Of a stretch of 64,000 bases of DNA, positions 12,020 to 23,269 are shown one piece after another; the stretch's first letter is position 1, and every line of letters begins with the position of its first letter. The notes under the pieces are model-generated. The model had not been told where the DNA came from and did no database searches. It saw nothing but the letters and a program-made list of their open reading frames with translations. A program made the position numbers and the translations under genes. This DNA comes from Adiantum capillus-veneris (Eukaryota; Streptophyta; Polypodiopsida; Polypodiales; Pteridaceae), in assembly GCA_014529385.2 (NCBI GenBank), contig CM043956.1, forward strand, positions 61,319,120 to 61,383,119, read 5' to 3'.

Positions 12020-12183
12020 GTGCTGGGTGCAGTGGCTATGGTGGATGGCGACGGTGAGGGTCCATATTGGCTCCTTGAGCATGCAGAGCAAAGAGGGGAT
12101 GAACGACGGTGAGGGTCCATATTGGCTTTCTTGCAGCGTTTTAGAACGCTTCTTTGCCAGCGCCTCCTTGCTTTGGCTACTAG

Positions 12184-12387
12184 TGTTGGGTGCAGTGGCT
12201 ATGGTGGATGGCGACGGTGAGGGTCCATATTGGCTCCTTGAGCATGCAGAGCAAAGAGGGGATGAACGAGATCGAGAGAGAGAGAGAGAGGAGATAGTTG
12301 CTAGAGTAACAATAAAAACACGCTATGCTTGCTTATTTTTCTTTATGAAACCTTATATATAGCAAAATTTTCCATGCAAACTACAAG
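12184..12387 (-). repeat. 5' LTR (minus strand) of the small nested element, shorter copy
   Basis: Matches the first part of 10615-10875, including the GA run and the CTTATATATA word. An additional partial copy of the LTR start lies at 12021-12110, next to the primer-site complement. Confidence 0.65.
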
Positions 12388-13060
12388 ACAACAGCAAGAC
12401 CTATTAAGCCGCATCACTACTCAGCTAGAGAATCTATACGTGCAAACAAGGGTATGCACACAACTGCAATCAAAATCAAGTGAGAGGACAACGAAGGTAG
12501 AACCAAGAATACCACTACTACTATTGTGGGGAAGATGGCCATGGCATGTATTATGGCCCACACCCAAGGAGGCTGAATTTCAACAGAGGAGCCAGACAAA
12601 ACCATTTCACCACTGAGAGTGAGACCACCACCACCGAGGGCACCACAACAAGCACCACCCGTGCAAATCCTATAACCACCCATTCAACCACATCCACCAC
12701 AACCACCATAAACTCTCATTACACCCTTACCTCCACCATTAGTCAGCAACCAGGTAGTAAGTGTCATCAATCTTGAAGGTAAGGGAAAGGAGAAAGTGGA
12801 GGAGGATATCAAGGGAGTGGCAAAAGGTAAGGACAAGGTAAAGGGGCAGATGCCATGGGGGTAAATCATGCTAGGCATGGTGAAGCCTTGCAAAGAGATG
12901 AAGATAAAAACTAGAGGGGAATCTAGCAAAAAGCCATCCAAGTCACCATGTAAAATTGACATTGTAGATTTCTCTTTGGGTGAATGTTCTAAACCATATG
13001 AGTTGGTTCAAGATGTTTATGTGGAGGGTCCAATAATCACTTGGCCCTAGTTACTCCACC
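12388..13060 (+). pseudogene. gag tail of the Tat-like element
   Basis: The gag-like sequence resumes to the right of the nested element. It has a Gln-rich helix (LLSRITTQLENLYVQ), then a knuckle-like stretch YCGEDGHGMYYGP (about 12521-12560), then Thr/Pro-rich low-complexity sequence and a basic Lys-rich segment to about 13050. The order fits a gag C-terminus followed by the pro region. Broken. Confidence 0.5.
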
Positions 13061-13149
13061 TAGCACCTAGGGTGAGAGACAATGTACAAAGTTTGTTAGC
13101 ACGAGACGAACAAAGCCAAAGATAGCTGGGGATATCTCTCCGACAAATC

Positions 13150-13545
13150 TAGATGACATACTACCAGTGATAGATGCTCACATCAAAGGGTAGCACATCT
13201 CCAATATGTACATCAATGGTGGCACACAAATATGCACCATGAGTGAAAAAATGATGCACAGTTTGGGTTTAGAGGTGAGTAGACCGGCACCATGCCGAGC
13301 CAAAATGGCAAATAATGTAAAAGTTCAATATGTTAGTGTTATAAATACATTTAGGATAAAGACGTTCAACACCGAGGTAGATGTGGACATCTTTGTCATG
13401 CCACACAAAGGGGAGGGATATTCTATCATTCTAGGGAGGCCTTGGCTTATGGATATGAGAGCTACGCAAGATTGGGACACCGGCATAATCGAGATAAATA
13501 ATGCCAAAGGGAAGCCAATACTTTATGGCATGAAGACAAGTTGAC
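13150..13545 (+). pseudogene. Aspartic protease (retropepsin-like) of the Tat-like element
   Basis: The open stretch 13206-13544 carries NGGTQICTMSEKMM in the active-site position. It then has a typical retropepsin core and ends with YSIILGRPWLMDMRA, the conserved (I/L)LGRPWL flap-side motif of Ty3/gypsy proteases. It processes Gag-Pol in intact relatives. Fossil. Confidence 0.7.
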
Positions 13546-13929
13546 AACGTGACATGGATCTAGAAACCTCTATGGATGAGTTTTCTACTAGTGACTCTTC
13601 AACCACTTCAGAGGAGGAGTCAACACTGACTGACTCAAAGCAACAGTAGCATTGAAGTGATGTGGTTCATTCTCAAGGACCCTAAGAGGATGGAGCAACC
13701 TGATGCATCATCATCAAACCAAGGGGGGACACTAGGTATACAACCTCTGGTAGAAGCAAGTAAGCTACATCGAATGCTCTCTAGCGAGTTGTGTAGGAAG
13801 GAGCGTGAATATTATATTTTGATGATAAGTAATTTTAACACATTGTTCATTGATGAATATGATAAAATCACTGGCATCATAGTAGTTCAGCATCACATTA
13901 AGATCAAGGGGAGGGAAGTAAACATGTAA

Positions 13930-14690
13930 TGTAGAAGTGCAGCTAGGAGTAATTCAACAAGAGGCCTTGCTCAAAGAGGTAAGGAAATTGCTAGAAGCAG
14001 GTTTCATCTATCCTATTGAAGACTCAGAGTGGGTTTCTCCAGTGGTAGTCACACCAAATAGGAATGGTAAGTGGAGGGTTTATGTTGATTACAAGCCCCT
14101 TAATGCAGCCACAAAGAGGGACCATTTTCCTCTTCCTCTCCAAGATGAAATTCTCAATGAGGAGCAGGACATGAGTGCTACACGGTATGTGATGGCTACT
14201 CAGACTACTTCCAAATTAGCATCACTAAAGAAGATCAAAAGAAGACAATCTTCATCACACCATGGGGATGTTTTGTTACAGAGTTATGCCTTTCGGTCTC
14301 ACCAATGCTCCAGTCACTTTTGAGCGTTAGGTGACTTTTTTTTTTTCAAGAATCCTTTGGAAGATCAAATTGTGTTTTTATTGATGACTTTTGTATCTAT
14401 AGCTCCTTCTCTCTTCATTTGGAGAAATTTTATGAAGGTTTAGCCAGGTTGCAAGCTTTGGGTGGCCAACACAACGTGGAGAAATGCCACATTGCTGAAA
14501 GCAAGGTTACTCTTCTTGGCCATGTGATCTCTTCAAGGGCATTGAAGCTGACCCAAGCAAGGTTCAAGCCTTGGTGGCTTTGCCTTGTCCCACGACAACA
14601 AAGCAGTTGGTCTCTTTTCTTCAAAAGATAAGGTATTTGAGTAGGTTCATTCACCTAGTCTCTCAAGTGGTTCTCCCTTTACAACAAGTT
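13930..14690 (+). pseudogene. Reverse transcriptase of the Tat-like element
   Basis: RT words occur in family order: LLKEVRKLLEAGFIYPI, WVSPVVVTPNRNGKWRVYVDY, KRDHFPLPLQDEILNE, VMPFGLTNAP, an F-I-D-D-F catalytic box near 14380, then EKCHIAESKVTLLGHVIS. F-I-D-D in place of Y-x-D-D is seen in some Ty3/gypsy groups. Several breaks are present. A minus-strand relic at 27920-28975 has closely similar RT words. Confidence 0.85.
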
Positions 14691-15170
14691 ACCCATCAAG
14701 AGATCTTCACTTGGAATGAAGAAAATGAACAACAGTTTAATGAGGTAAAACAAATTCTATCCTCACTTCCCACTATTGCACCTCCAAAGTGGGACAAGCT
14801 GCTTTATGTAAACCCTAGTGTGGGCAAGGACACACTTGGGGCGGTATTGGCGCAAAAGGATCCTCAAAGTACTTTCATGTGTCCTATCTACTTCTCTAGT
14901 TGCATGATGACTCCATCAGAAAATGGATACATGGTAGTGGAACACATGGTGCTTGCATTAATGTTTGCTACCACCAAATTTCTCTCTTATTTATTATCTA
15001 GACCATTCATAATCTTAACAATGGAAGAAGTATTTCCTTATGTAGTGCAGCACATGGATGTTTCTTCTAGGATTTCCAAATGGCTCACAAGGTTGCAAGA
15101 GTTTGACTACATAATGCAAGTGGAGAGCTCCACAAGAGTTAGTCTAGGAGGAATTCTCACTCATCGCCAC
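14690..15170 (+). pseudogene. RNase H (gypsy type) of the Tat-like element
   Basis: A long open stretch has FTWNEENEQQFNEVKQIL (RT thumb/connection), then LLYVNPSVGKDTLGAVLAQ, CPIYFSSCMMTPSENGY, LALMFATTKFLSYLL and DVSSRISKWLTRLQEFDY. This is the RNase H that follows RT in Ty3/gypsy. Asn-Pro-Ser in place of the usual D-A-S at the first acidic position suggests this domain is degenerate across the family, which fits a lineage with a second RNase H downstream. Confidence 0.75.
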
Positions 15171-15229
15171 TATGAAAAGAAGCTGAAGATCAAGACAAGT
15201 GACAAAGAAGTAACACCTGTGTTGGAAGT

Positions 15230-15620
15230 CCCTAAGATAGAGAGGCTCACTCTCTTTTCTTTGATGGAGCCTATAAGAGGACAGAGGACAAAGATAATAT
15301 GGGCATTGTTGTCTTCAATGAGCAAGGAAAAAAGGTGGTATTCTTCATTGGGCATCTCTTGGATTTCCACTCCAACAATGAAGTAGAATATGCAGCCTTA
15401 ACTCTTGGGTTAGAGTGGTGTGTGACCACAAGTTATTCAATGGATAAATGTATTTGGTGATGACATGCTTTTAATAAAACAAATACAAGGAACTTGGTCT
15501 TGTAAAAATCATAGCTTGCTAGGCCATTTACAACAAGTTAGGAAAGTTTCAAGCTGTACAACTACATCATGTCTCTCGAGCAGAAAATCAAGAAGCAGAT
15601 GCTCTAGCTAGAGAGAATCT
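15230..15620 (+). pseudogene. Second (archaeal-type) RNase H-like domain of the Tat-like element
   Basis: Separate traces of an RNase HI-like fold lie between the gypsy RNase H and integrase. They are a FFDGAYKR word (about 15250-15275), SNNEVEYAALTLGLEWC (about 15370-15420), a GDDMLLIKQIQGTWSC word (about 15455-15500), and VSRAENQEADALARE near 15570-15605. The D-G, E-A, G-D and A-D-A-L-A landmarks are those of the additional RNase H known from Tat/Ogre-group elements. The traces are in a broken state. Confidence 0.7.
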
Positions 15621-15689
15621 ACAAGATGTTCCAGTGGTGGGTGCAATGATATGCTTGACATCATGAGTTTCTTGGACACAAGAGAGTGT

Positions 15690-16880
15690 CCTAAAGATCT
15701 TACTAAGGGCCAAAAGTAGTGGTTTGTATGCAAGGCAACAAAATACCGCCTTATCAATGACGACCTCTACAACAAGGGTAAGGATCAAATTCTTAGGCAT
15801 GTACCTCTCTCTAGAGAGATCACAAAAATAATTTCAAGTTGCCATGATGGTGTTTGTGGAGGACACTTTGCACTTGACATCACCAGTAAGAAGGTTCTAC
15901 AAGACGGGTTTGTGTACCTAGTTTACAGAAAGATGTGCATCACTAGTGCAAAACATACAAAGATTGTCAAAATGATGGTGATAGGAGGCTAACATATGAG
16001 CCACAAAATCCTATAATATCTTATGGACCATTTGAGAAATGGGGAATTGATGCCATTGGGCCTTTGCCAAGGATCAAGTCAAGTAAATTGTATATCATCA
16101 TGGGTGTGGACTACATGACCAGGTGGGATGAAGTAGTTGTTACCACCCGGATTACAGCTAAGGAGGTGGCCATGTTTGTATTTCAAAACAGTTGTTGTCA
16201 TTTTGGCACTCCTCTTGAAATAAATTTTGACAGGGACCCAGGTTTTAGAGGATACCTAGTAGGAGAGCCGATGGAGAATTTGGGTATCTCACAATGACAC
16301 TCAAGTCCCTACTACCCACAATACAACAGTTTGGTGGAAAAGGTAAATGTTATGATCTAAAAGATCATCACTAAACATGTAAACAATCACAAAAGTGATT
16401 GGGACAAGCATCTTATGGATGAACTTTGGGCTTATCGCACTTCATTTTGCACATCCCTTGGGTTCACGCCATATCACTTAGTGTATGGTAAGGAGGCCAT
16501 TTTACCCATTGAAGTACAATTGGCTAGTCTCAGGGTGCTAGCTAGGCATATGGAATCCCCTAATGCTTATCTTTACAAACACATTCTTGATCTAGAGAGG
16601 CTTCAACTAGACAAAGAAAATGCTACTATTATGCAGCATAGGCAGAGAAACATAAACTTACCTTCAACAAGGGACTTAGGTCAAAGGGTCTAAAGAAAAG
16701 GTATGTTGGTCCTAAGGTATGATAACATGTTTGACACTAGGAAGGATAAAAATTTTTCACCCAGATGGGAGGGACCATTCATCATTAGAGAGTGCTACAA
16801 CAATGGCAGTTACCAATTGATGGATCCAGATGGTAGGCTCTACAAAACACATGTCAATGGATGGAGGCTGAAGTAGTACT
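15690..16880 (+). pseudogene. Integrase of the Tat-like element
   Basis: The zinc-binding part has SCHDGVCGGHFA near 15840-15870. The core has YGPFEKWGIDAIGPLPRIKSSK and YIIMGVDYMTRW (about 16020-16125), then FGTPLEINFDRDPGFRG, later ELWAYRTSFCTSLGFTPYHL and VYGKEAILPIEV (about 16420-16515). The C-terminal domain gives WEGPFIIRECYNNGSYQLMD near 16770-16830. Integrase inserts the cDNA copy. This copy is broken in several places. Confidence 0.8.
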
Positions 16881-16989
16881 TTTTGAGAATTGATCAAGCA
16901 CCTATGATGGAAATCCCCAAGTAGGGAGACTCCTCCATCTCAATTGAAGAAGAATCAAGTAAAGAGCTAGATACATAAATGCCTCTAGC

Positions 16990-17006
16990 TTTAGGGGGAG
17001 GGCTAA
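16990..17006 (+). other. Polypurine tract of the Tat-like element
   Basis: TTTAGGGGGAGGGCTAA lies immediately before the TGAGGG start of the 3' LTR, the usual plus-strand priming site. Confidence 0.75.
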
Positions 17007-17192
17007 TGAGGGACGCTTTCAAATTTTGGACCACCTTTCTCTTGGTATGCACTTGATGGAAAGGCTTCAAGGCTTCACGGAGGAGGAGGGACCTGATGCA
17101 TTAAAATCACAAAAAATATATGTATTTATTTTGTACATAGCTATGGTTTTGACACATTTGGATGTCGAAAATAAGGAGAGGTAGAAACAAAC
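17007..17192 (+). repeat. 3' LTR of the Tat-like element, left piece
   Basis: Matches 7653-7840 closely (CTCTCTTGGTATGCACTTGA and GACACATTTGGAT words). It is cut by the nested element at a CAAAC target. Confidence 0.85.
17188..17192 (+). repeat. Target-site duplication CAAAC, left copy
   Basis: CAAAC precedes the nested LTR at 17193 and recurs directly after its far end at 24222-24226. The empty-site equivalent ACAAACCCTATG is intact in the other LTR near 7831-7842. Confidence 0.9.
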
Positions 17193-18148
17193 TATTAGCA
17201 ATGGCTAACACAAGGTACACCAAATATGCATCAAGCGGGAGATATCTATGGATGTCACAATATTTCCCACTCACTTTGTATAAGTCTTGGGCTCACTTGG
17301 AGTTCCAAAGTTGTATATGGTAGATTGAAGTCTCAAGCTTAAATCCATAGTAGAAGGGATTGTGGTGAAATCCCTTTAAAAGGAAGCCTTTATGCAAGGA
17401 GGCTTCATTCTTGAGTATCCACTCTTGAGGATCCACTTTTGAGAGCTCCCTCTCTCTAGAGTGTTCACTCTTTGGTCTACCCTTGAGCTTAATGTCTATG
17501 CTTGAGAGGCTAGTGCTAGCCATTGTAATCAGAGTAAGTTCTTCTTGATTAATCTAATCCTTATTTTTTCATTAGTCTCTTCTTCTCTACATTTCATCTT
17601 GTCATGAAGTAGTATTACACTTTCATTATTCTAGATTTGAGAGATGTATGTACTTCCTTCTAGTAACCACTCTTATCTTTGTATGAGCAATTGATTTGCG
17701 ATATTTAGTATCACAAATTAGGTTGATTAAGTTGAGTCTTAATCTTGTAATTTGTGTGTGTGCCCTATTCTTTGCTTGTGTGTAGATAGGTTTTATGAAG
17801 CTCTAGCACCATTCACCTCGTGTGTGTAAGCTATTCATGAAGTGCCGTAATTGACATGTGGTAATTAGTGTGTGCTTATCATTAGTGTGCTTGGGGTTTC
17901 TAGTCTATGGCAAGCCGGGACTTTGGTGGACTTGATGTGTGTAGGAGTTGTTAGATTAGTGATTAGAGTATGTTTAGAGTTAGTCTTGCCATGGCTAATC
18001 TCTACTTGCAATGGAAAGGTGATCTCCTGAATCCTCTATTCCATTCATCCGATGCTTGTGCTTCCATGCCCTAGCCGGGTTTTCCAATTCATGGATTTAA
18101 TAATTTTTTGTGGGTTGCGATTAGGTCGTGCTACAATGCCTCCCTACA
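17193..18148 (+). repeat. 5' LTR of the LARD-like element
   Basis: Aligns end to end with 23270-24221, sharing CAAATATGCATCAAGCGGGA and the CTACAATGCCTCC(C/T)TACA end. The 3' copy begins canonically with TGTTAG. Confidence 0.9.
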
Positions 18149-18150
18149 TT

Positions 18151-18171
18151 TGGCGCCATTTCCAGGGATCG
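18151..18171 (+). other. Primer-binding site, tRNA-Asp type
   Basis: TGGCGCCATTTCCAGGGATC sits two bases inside the 5' LTR. It matches most of the complement of a plant tRNA-Asp 3' end (TGGCGCCGTTGCCGGGGATC), a primer used by several plant Ty3/gypsy groups. Confidence 0.75.
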
Positions 18172-19986
18172 ATAATCTAAGCTAGTGTGTTTAAGATGTG
18201 TAGAATAGAGTAATTTCACTACTTATTTTGTTGGTTTTTGAGTGTGTGTAACTCAATTTTTGGTGTGATTTGATGATGATTGTGCAAGAAATTGATTCTA
18301 ATGTTGAGTTATGAATACCCCAAACCCCCAATTTCACTAATTTCATGCTAACCCTTACTAATTTCGCGTCTTTCCATGCTAATTTTACTAATTTCATGCT
18401 AATTTTTACTAATTGCTGACTAACTTTCCTAACCTAACCACTAACATTGAAGTGTAATTAATGTTTAATCCTCTTGTAAGAGCTGGAATCATCACTTTAA
18501 TCAAGTTAATTGTACCAATTTATGCCTAATTTGATGATTTGAGTGTTTGATTTTGACCTACAAATGGTCAATTTTGGAGCCGATTTGATGGTGCACACAC
18601 TTGTGTGTGTAATGATGCGACTTCGCGTGGAGCAAAGGAATATCTTGGAGTGTAATTACATCGATTACGATGTAATTACACTCACTTGTTATGTCAATTC
18701 TTGATTGATTAATGAGGTTCAATGTTGTTAGTCATTTGCTAAAATTAGGTGTGTAACAAAAATTGACCTATAATTTGCACCTAATTTGATACACTTTGAA
18801 TGAAATTGATAGTCAAATTGTGACTAATGAACTTGTGTGTATCCAAATAATGCTTAATTCTCATCAAGAATTCATGTGTGTGCATAAAAATCATTGTGTG
18901 TGTGCATGCACCAAAGAGGAAAAAAACTGTCAAAAATTTCAAGTGTGTGTGCACTTAATCTTGAGTGTGCATACATAAAATTTATCGAATTGATGATTTA
19001 TGAGTATGAAATTATGTAATTGATGTGTATGTTAGGCTAATTCAATCATTAGATAAGCCTAATTGCCAAAAATTTGGGCAAAAATTGAGTGTGTGTGCCC
19101 ATCCCAGACCACTTGATTTTTTATGATTGATGGTCAATTAGGGCACCTAAATGATTTTTGATTGTGAAATGATCATAAAAAGTGTGTGCAATGATTAGGT
19201 ATAAGCCTAAATTCAATGCCAATTGAGCCAAATTTGATCTTTTGTGCTTAATTTTTAAGTGTGTGCATTGCCTGATTGGATAAAAATAGTGTAATCTTTT
19301 AGAAATTTAGCATACATGCATTCACTTATGCTTGATTGAGTTTGCAATTTGAGCATTGCAATATGGAATTGATATAATTTTTGCATAAAGTTTTGGCCTA
19401 AATTTGGGTGTATGTGCTTACTCAATGGCATGTGCAATCTGGTCCTTGAATGAATAATTGGTATTTTTTACCAATTATGATGATTAATTTGGCTAAATAG
19501 TTTACGAGTGTGCCACAAATTGCCTTTGAGGATTGAAATATATTGCTCAATTGTGAAAATGTTTAATTGCCATGCTAATGATTGGTCAAGATGGAAATAT
19601 TAGTCTTGTATGTGTGCAAAGAGAGCCAAGATTTTCTTTGAACTTGGGAGCTTAGGATGATTTAAGGGAGACGTTAATATTGAACTGCGACATTTGCTCC
19701 TTAGATGAGTCTCTTTGTTAGATCCCATGCACACATAACTCCTGGTGGGAATGCCCCCTAAGTGAGCTTTTAAATTTTTTATTTTTTTAAAAAAATGCTA
19801 ATTCAAATGCCTCACACACACATGCACGCCCCGACTCTCTTCGGCTTTTTCTCAGCCACTTGTCATGCTGGTTTGGCTCGGCGCTTGTAACACGTGCACA
19901 CACTCATGATTCACGATTTCAACCGGGCTGGCCCGCTTGGCTGGTCACACCCGTTCATACCCACTTGCCGCCTCCCCATTGCAGCG

Positions 19987-19987
<1 letters not shown>

Positions 19988-20051
<64 letters not shown>

Positions 20052-20148
20052 CGACACTACCTTCTGAGGGCCATATACCCATGAGCCCACACCCACCTTG
20101 GTCTTCAGAACCCACCCACCCACACACACACATACACACACACACACT
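19988..20148. repeat. (CA)n microsatellites
   Basis: About 31 CA units at 19988-20049, and a second interrupted CA run at about 20121-20148. They lie inside the LARD-like element. Confidence 0.95.
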
Positions 20149-21044
20149 CATAGAAGTTTGTTTTCTCTCGCGCTAACACAAGCTGGCTCCCTGCACGCTT
20201 TTCATCCCTTTATTCGTCTTGGCGTTTTTGCCACACAAACACACAAACACAGAGACAAGCCTCGAAAGGCGCTGCCTCTCCAGCTATTGGTGATAACTCC
20301 ACAACACACACGCGGGTGCCGTTGACTGCGCGATACCGCTAGCAACTCTACCGAAAAAGCTGCAATGCAGGAAATCATGCCCTGGTCCTGCCTTGGACTA
20401 CGAACACACACACACACTTTTTTAGGTTGCTTTGCTGAACAAGAGCTGATCCCACCCATACACACACTCACGAGTCGCACCTTGCTCCCAATTCTCTCTC
20501 TGGTGGCCCCACACTCAGATCAATTGGCCCCAACAGTGAGCTTACTTTTTGCATTTAAATGGAAAAATGAAAAAAAAGGGGTAGGAGGGTATTCCCACCC
20601 TTGATCTTTGCCTTGAGCTCGGAAATTCCAAATATGTTAAAATTGAACATCCATTTTAAATGAATGACCATGAAATGGTGTTAAAAATTTTGTTTGTGAC
20701 AAATCATGGTAAAGTTTAAGCTTACTTTGACTGCCAAACATGCACTAGCGAATGAGATTCATTGGGCTTTTATTGCCACAAAAGCTAAATAGTCAATTCC
20801 ATCATTGGCGATGCATGCCACAAAGAGCACAGATGTTTGCTACGATTGTGTGTGCATCCATTGCATATTTGTGCATGAAAGTCATTAAAAAGATTGATAT
20901 TGTGATTGTGCATGAAGTTTAGTGCTTAGTTTTATTCAATAATTCTAATTGCACTAGATGGAGAATTCTTTCGGACATGCATACGAGCTTCATTTGAGAG
21001 CTACATTGGATGAGTTGATCCTTGGTTGGGACTTTGTGTTTAAA

Positions 21045-21335
21045 CTTAACATTGCTTGTACATTTTAATGCTTGACTTGAATGAACAATCATTGGAAAGC
21101 ATTAGAATTGAGCTTGTTTTGATGAACGAGAGTGTGAATAAAAACTTGAACTTGTCTTGCTACATTTTTAGTGCTTTATTTGAATGCAAAAATCATTGCA
21201 AAGCACTACCGTTGATCTTGTTTGATAGCCATAAGATAGCATTACAATTTCGGGTTTGTAATTGAGCATGCTTTTAGTGCTTGTATTGGATGATCAAAAT
21301 CTAAAGAGCACTAATGATTTGAGTCTTTTTTGAAG
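21045..21335. repeat. Imperfect tandem repeat, about 125 bp x 2-3
   Basis: A pattern of CTTG...TACATTTTTAGTGCTT, a GAATG segment, CAAAAATCATTGCAAAGCAC and GATCTTGTTTGAT recurs near 21050, 21160 and 21265 with substantial divergence. Confidence 0.5.
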
Positions 21336-21386
21336 GGATGTGGACGAAGTGTGTGTTCAAATGATCCAAGAAGGGGTCATCATTGC

Positions 21387-21800
21387 AAAATTTGGCTACC
21401 TAGAGCCATTCCAATTCTTTGATTAAAAGTTGTATATATTCTAGCTCATAGCTTGGTCAAAAGTTGAATTTTTTCATTTTGAGCTAGTGTTTAGCCAACT
21501 TATTTGAGCACTTTCAAAGTACAAAATTTGACTAGTGAGAGCCATTCATTTCTATTTCATCAAGTTGCAGTCATCTCTAGCTCATAGATTGCTCTAAAAA
21601 ATGTAAAATTTCATGTGAGCTAGTTGTTAGCCAACTTTTTGAAAAGCTTTAAATTGTAAAATTTGTCTATCAAGAGCTGCTTCAAATTCATTCAAAGTTG
21701 CATTATTTTCAGCTCTTGGCTTGTTTTTAATTCCAAATTTCATTGAGTTAGAATCTAATCAACTTTGAACCATGCATGAGAGGTTGTAAAAATTGTAAAA
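21387..21800. repeat. Imperfect tandem repeat, about 140 bp x 3
   Basis: Three successive units share AAAATTTG-CTA--GAGC, a TTCATTC-AAGTTGCA segment, CTAGCTCATAG-TTG and GAGCTAGT-TTAGCCAACTT. They start near 21387, 21520 and 21655. Confidence 0.55.
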
Positions 21801-23255
21801 TTTGCTTACGTAGAAGCTCATTTTATCTCTCATTGTTGATGTGTATCCATAAATTTGCTTTCAAAAAGTATCATGTGCATAACCAAAGGCATTTTTTTCC
21901 CTTGGGTTTTTTCCCTTTGGCAAATTTCGGGTATGCAAGACCCTAGCTTTAGGTTTACATTAATGTTTTTTGTGTGCTTTTGGATTTCAATAATTGGCTT
22001 TTGTAGCTTGTGTTTACACTTAGCTTCAAAAAGCTTCTTTTGCAAATAAAAGATCAAGAGGCTTTTCTACAAAGGGGATGCTTGCTCAAGGATGCCCAAA
22101 AGAGCATGAATAGGTGTAATCCTTCCATGATTTTGCTTTTTTGTTTATCTCTCCATTCTCTATGCTTGGCTTAAGTAATTTTTGCTTCTAAGCTATGGTT
22201 TTTTCATGTTCAAAAGCTAAGCATCCTAAAGTTTCAACACTTTGCTTAGTGAATATTAACTCATCAAAAAATTAGGTTTTATGTGTGCTAATCATAAGTA
22301 ATTGGCCTTGATCTTAGGTTAATGTAGGTTCATTTCTCATTAGTCCTAAACTCTTAGTGATAGTCTTAATACTCCATTCATTTTTAACATGACTTAGGGC
22401 TATGATTAGGTTTTAGTCCTTTTAGTCCAATTGTCGTTAGCATCTCAAGTTGGAAGCAATAAAAATGTGCTAAAAGATGAATCAATGAAGCAAAAAAGGA
22501 TCAAGAAAAAGTAGCAAAAATGCTACTAGACATGTGAAAAGAAATTTCATGTTATGTTGTGTCTATGTGAGGCCTAGCACCTTATTGGCACTTTGCAGGC
22601 GAGGGGAATCACCTTGGCTCTCTTGAGCAAGGCCCTAAACCGATGCCCTAGGCTGATAGAGGTTAGCCGTCGCCTTGGTAAGCTAGTAGGCTTTTGGAAC
22701 ACCTTCTTGAGGGTTCAAGGAGCCAAGAGTCGCACCTAGAATTTCCTTGGGGTGATAGCCTTGGATTGTGTTTAACTTTTTTCAATGAATGACAAGAAAC
22801 AAAATTTCCATGAGCTTCAAAAAGCTTTGACAATGTACTAATAGATTAAGAGCTTTTTTATAGCCCGTAGACATGATAGATTTGAATGATTTATTAAGAT
22901 TGGTCACATAGTTTTTAGGCTAGTAGGTTTATGAACTTCCATTAGCCTAGGGTCACTTAATTGTTTAATTGTGTTTCATGCATAAAACTAAAATTTCAAG
23001 TGGTTTAATCTTCACAATAGTTTAGGTGTTTTTTTTTGCTTTATATTGTCTAGTTTTTACTATGATTCACCCATCTCATAGACGTAAAAAATCACTTTGC
23101 ATGATTGTTCATTGTACTTCATGTTTTGTATCCTTCTTGGTCTTTGATGCTCATTACTTGTTCTTATGTTTTACAGCTCAACATTTCTTCCATGGACTTG
23201 CTTTCTACCATGTCAACGTGTTTGCTTCATTGGCACACAAGGACGTGCGCCAAAT

Positions 23256-23269
23256 TAGGAAGGGGGGAA
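23256..23269 (+). other. Polypurine tract of the LARD-like element
   Basis: AGGAAGGGGGGAA directly precedes the TGTTAGTAGCGG start of the 3' LTR. Confidence 0.8.

Larger units (their letters stand above)
10615..12387 (-). mobile_element. Small non-autonomous LTR element (Ty1/copia-type primer site), minus strand, inside gag
   Basis: Two direct repeats begin TGTTGGGTGCAGTGG (10615 and 12184). The left repeat is 261 bp and ends AACCCAACA, giving TGTTGGGT/ACCCAACA inverted termini. Read on the minus strand, a primer site TAGTATCAGAGC (initiator tRNA-Met type, one base off TGGTATCAGAGC) abuts the right repeat at 12008-12019. A G-rich polypurine tract abuts the left repeat at 10876-10891. The right repeat is shorter, and there is a small extra tandem copy of the internal/LTR junction at 12021-12183. 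The internal part is only about 1.1 kb and has no gag or pol domain, so it resembles a TRIM- or SMART-like element mobilised in trans. It is younger than its host element. Confidence 0.7.
18172..23255 (+). other. Non-coding interior of the LARD-like element
   Basis: AT-rich, with very frequent GTGTGTG/ACACAC words throughout 18180-20600 and no retroviral domain. It contains CA microsatellites, two sets of imperfect tandem repeats (21045-21335 and 21387-21800) and a more GC-balanced patch at 19800-20550. Open frames here are low complexity or AT-rich chance frames. Confidence 0.6.

Noticed and set aside
19860-20604. His/Thr- and Val/Cys-rich open frames near the CA repeats
   Set aside because: Artefacts of (CA)n in the LARD-like element.
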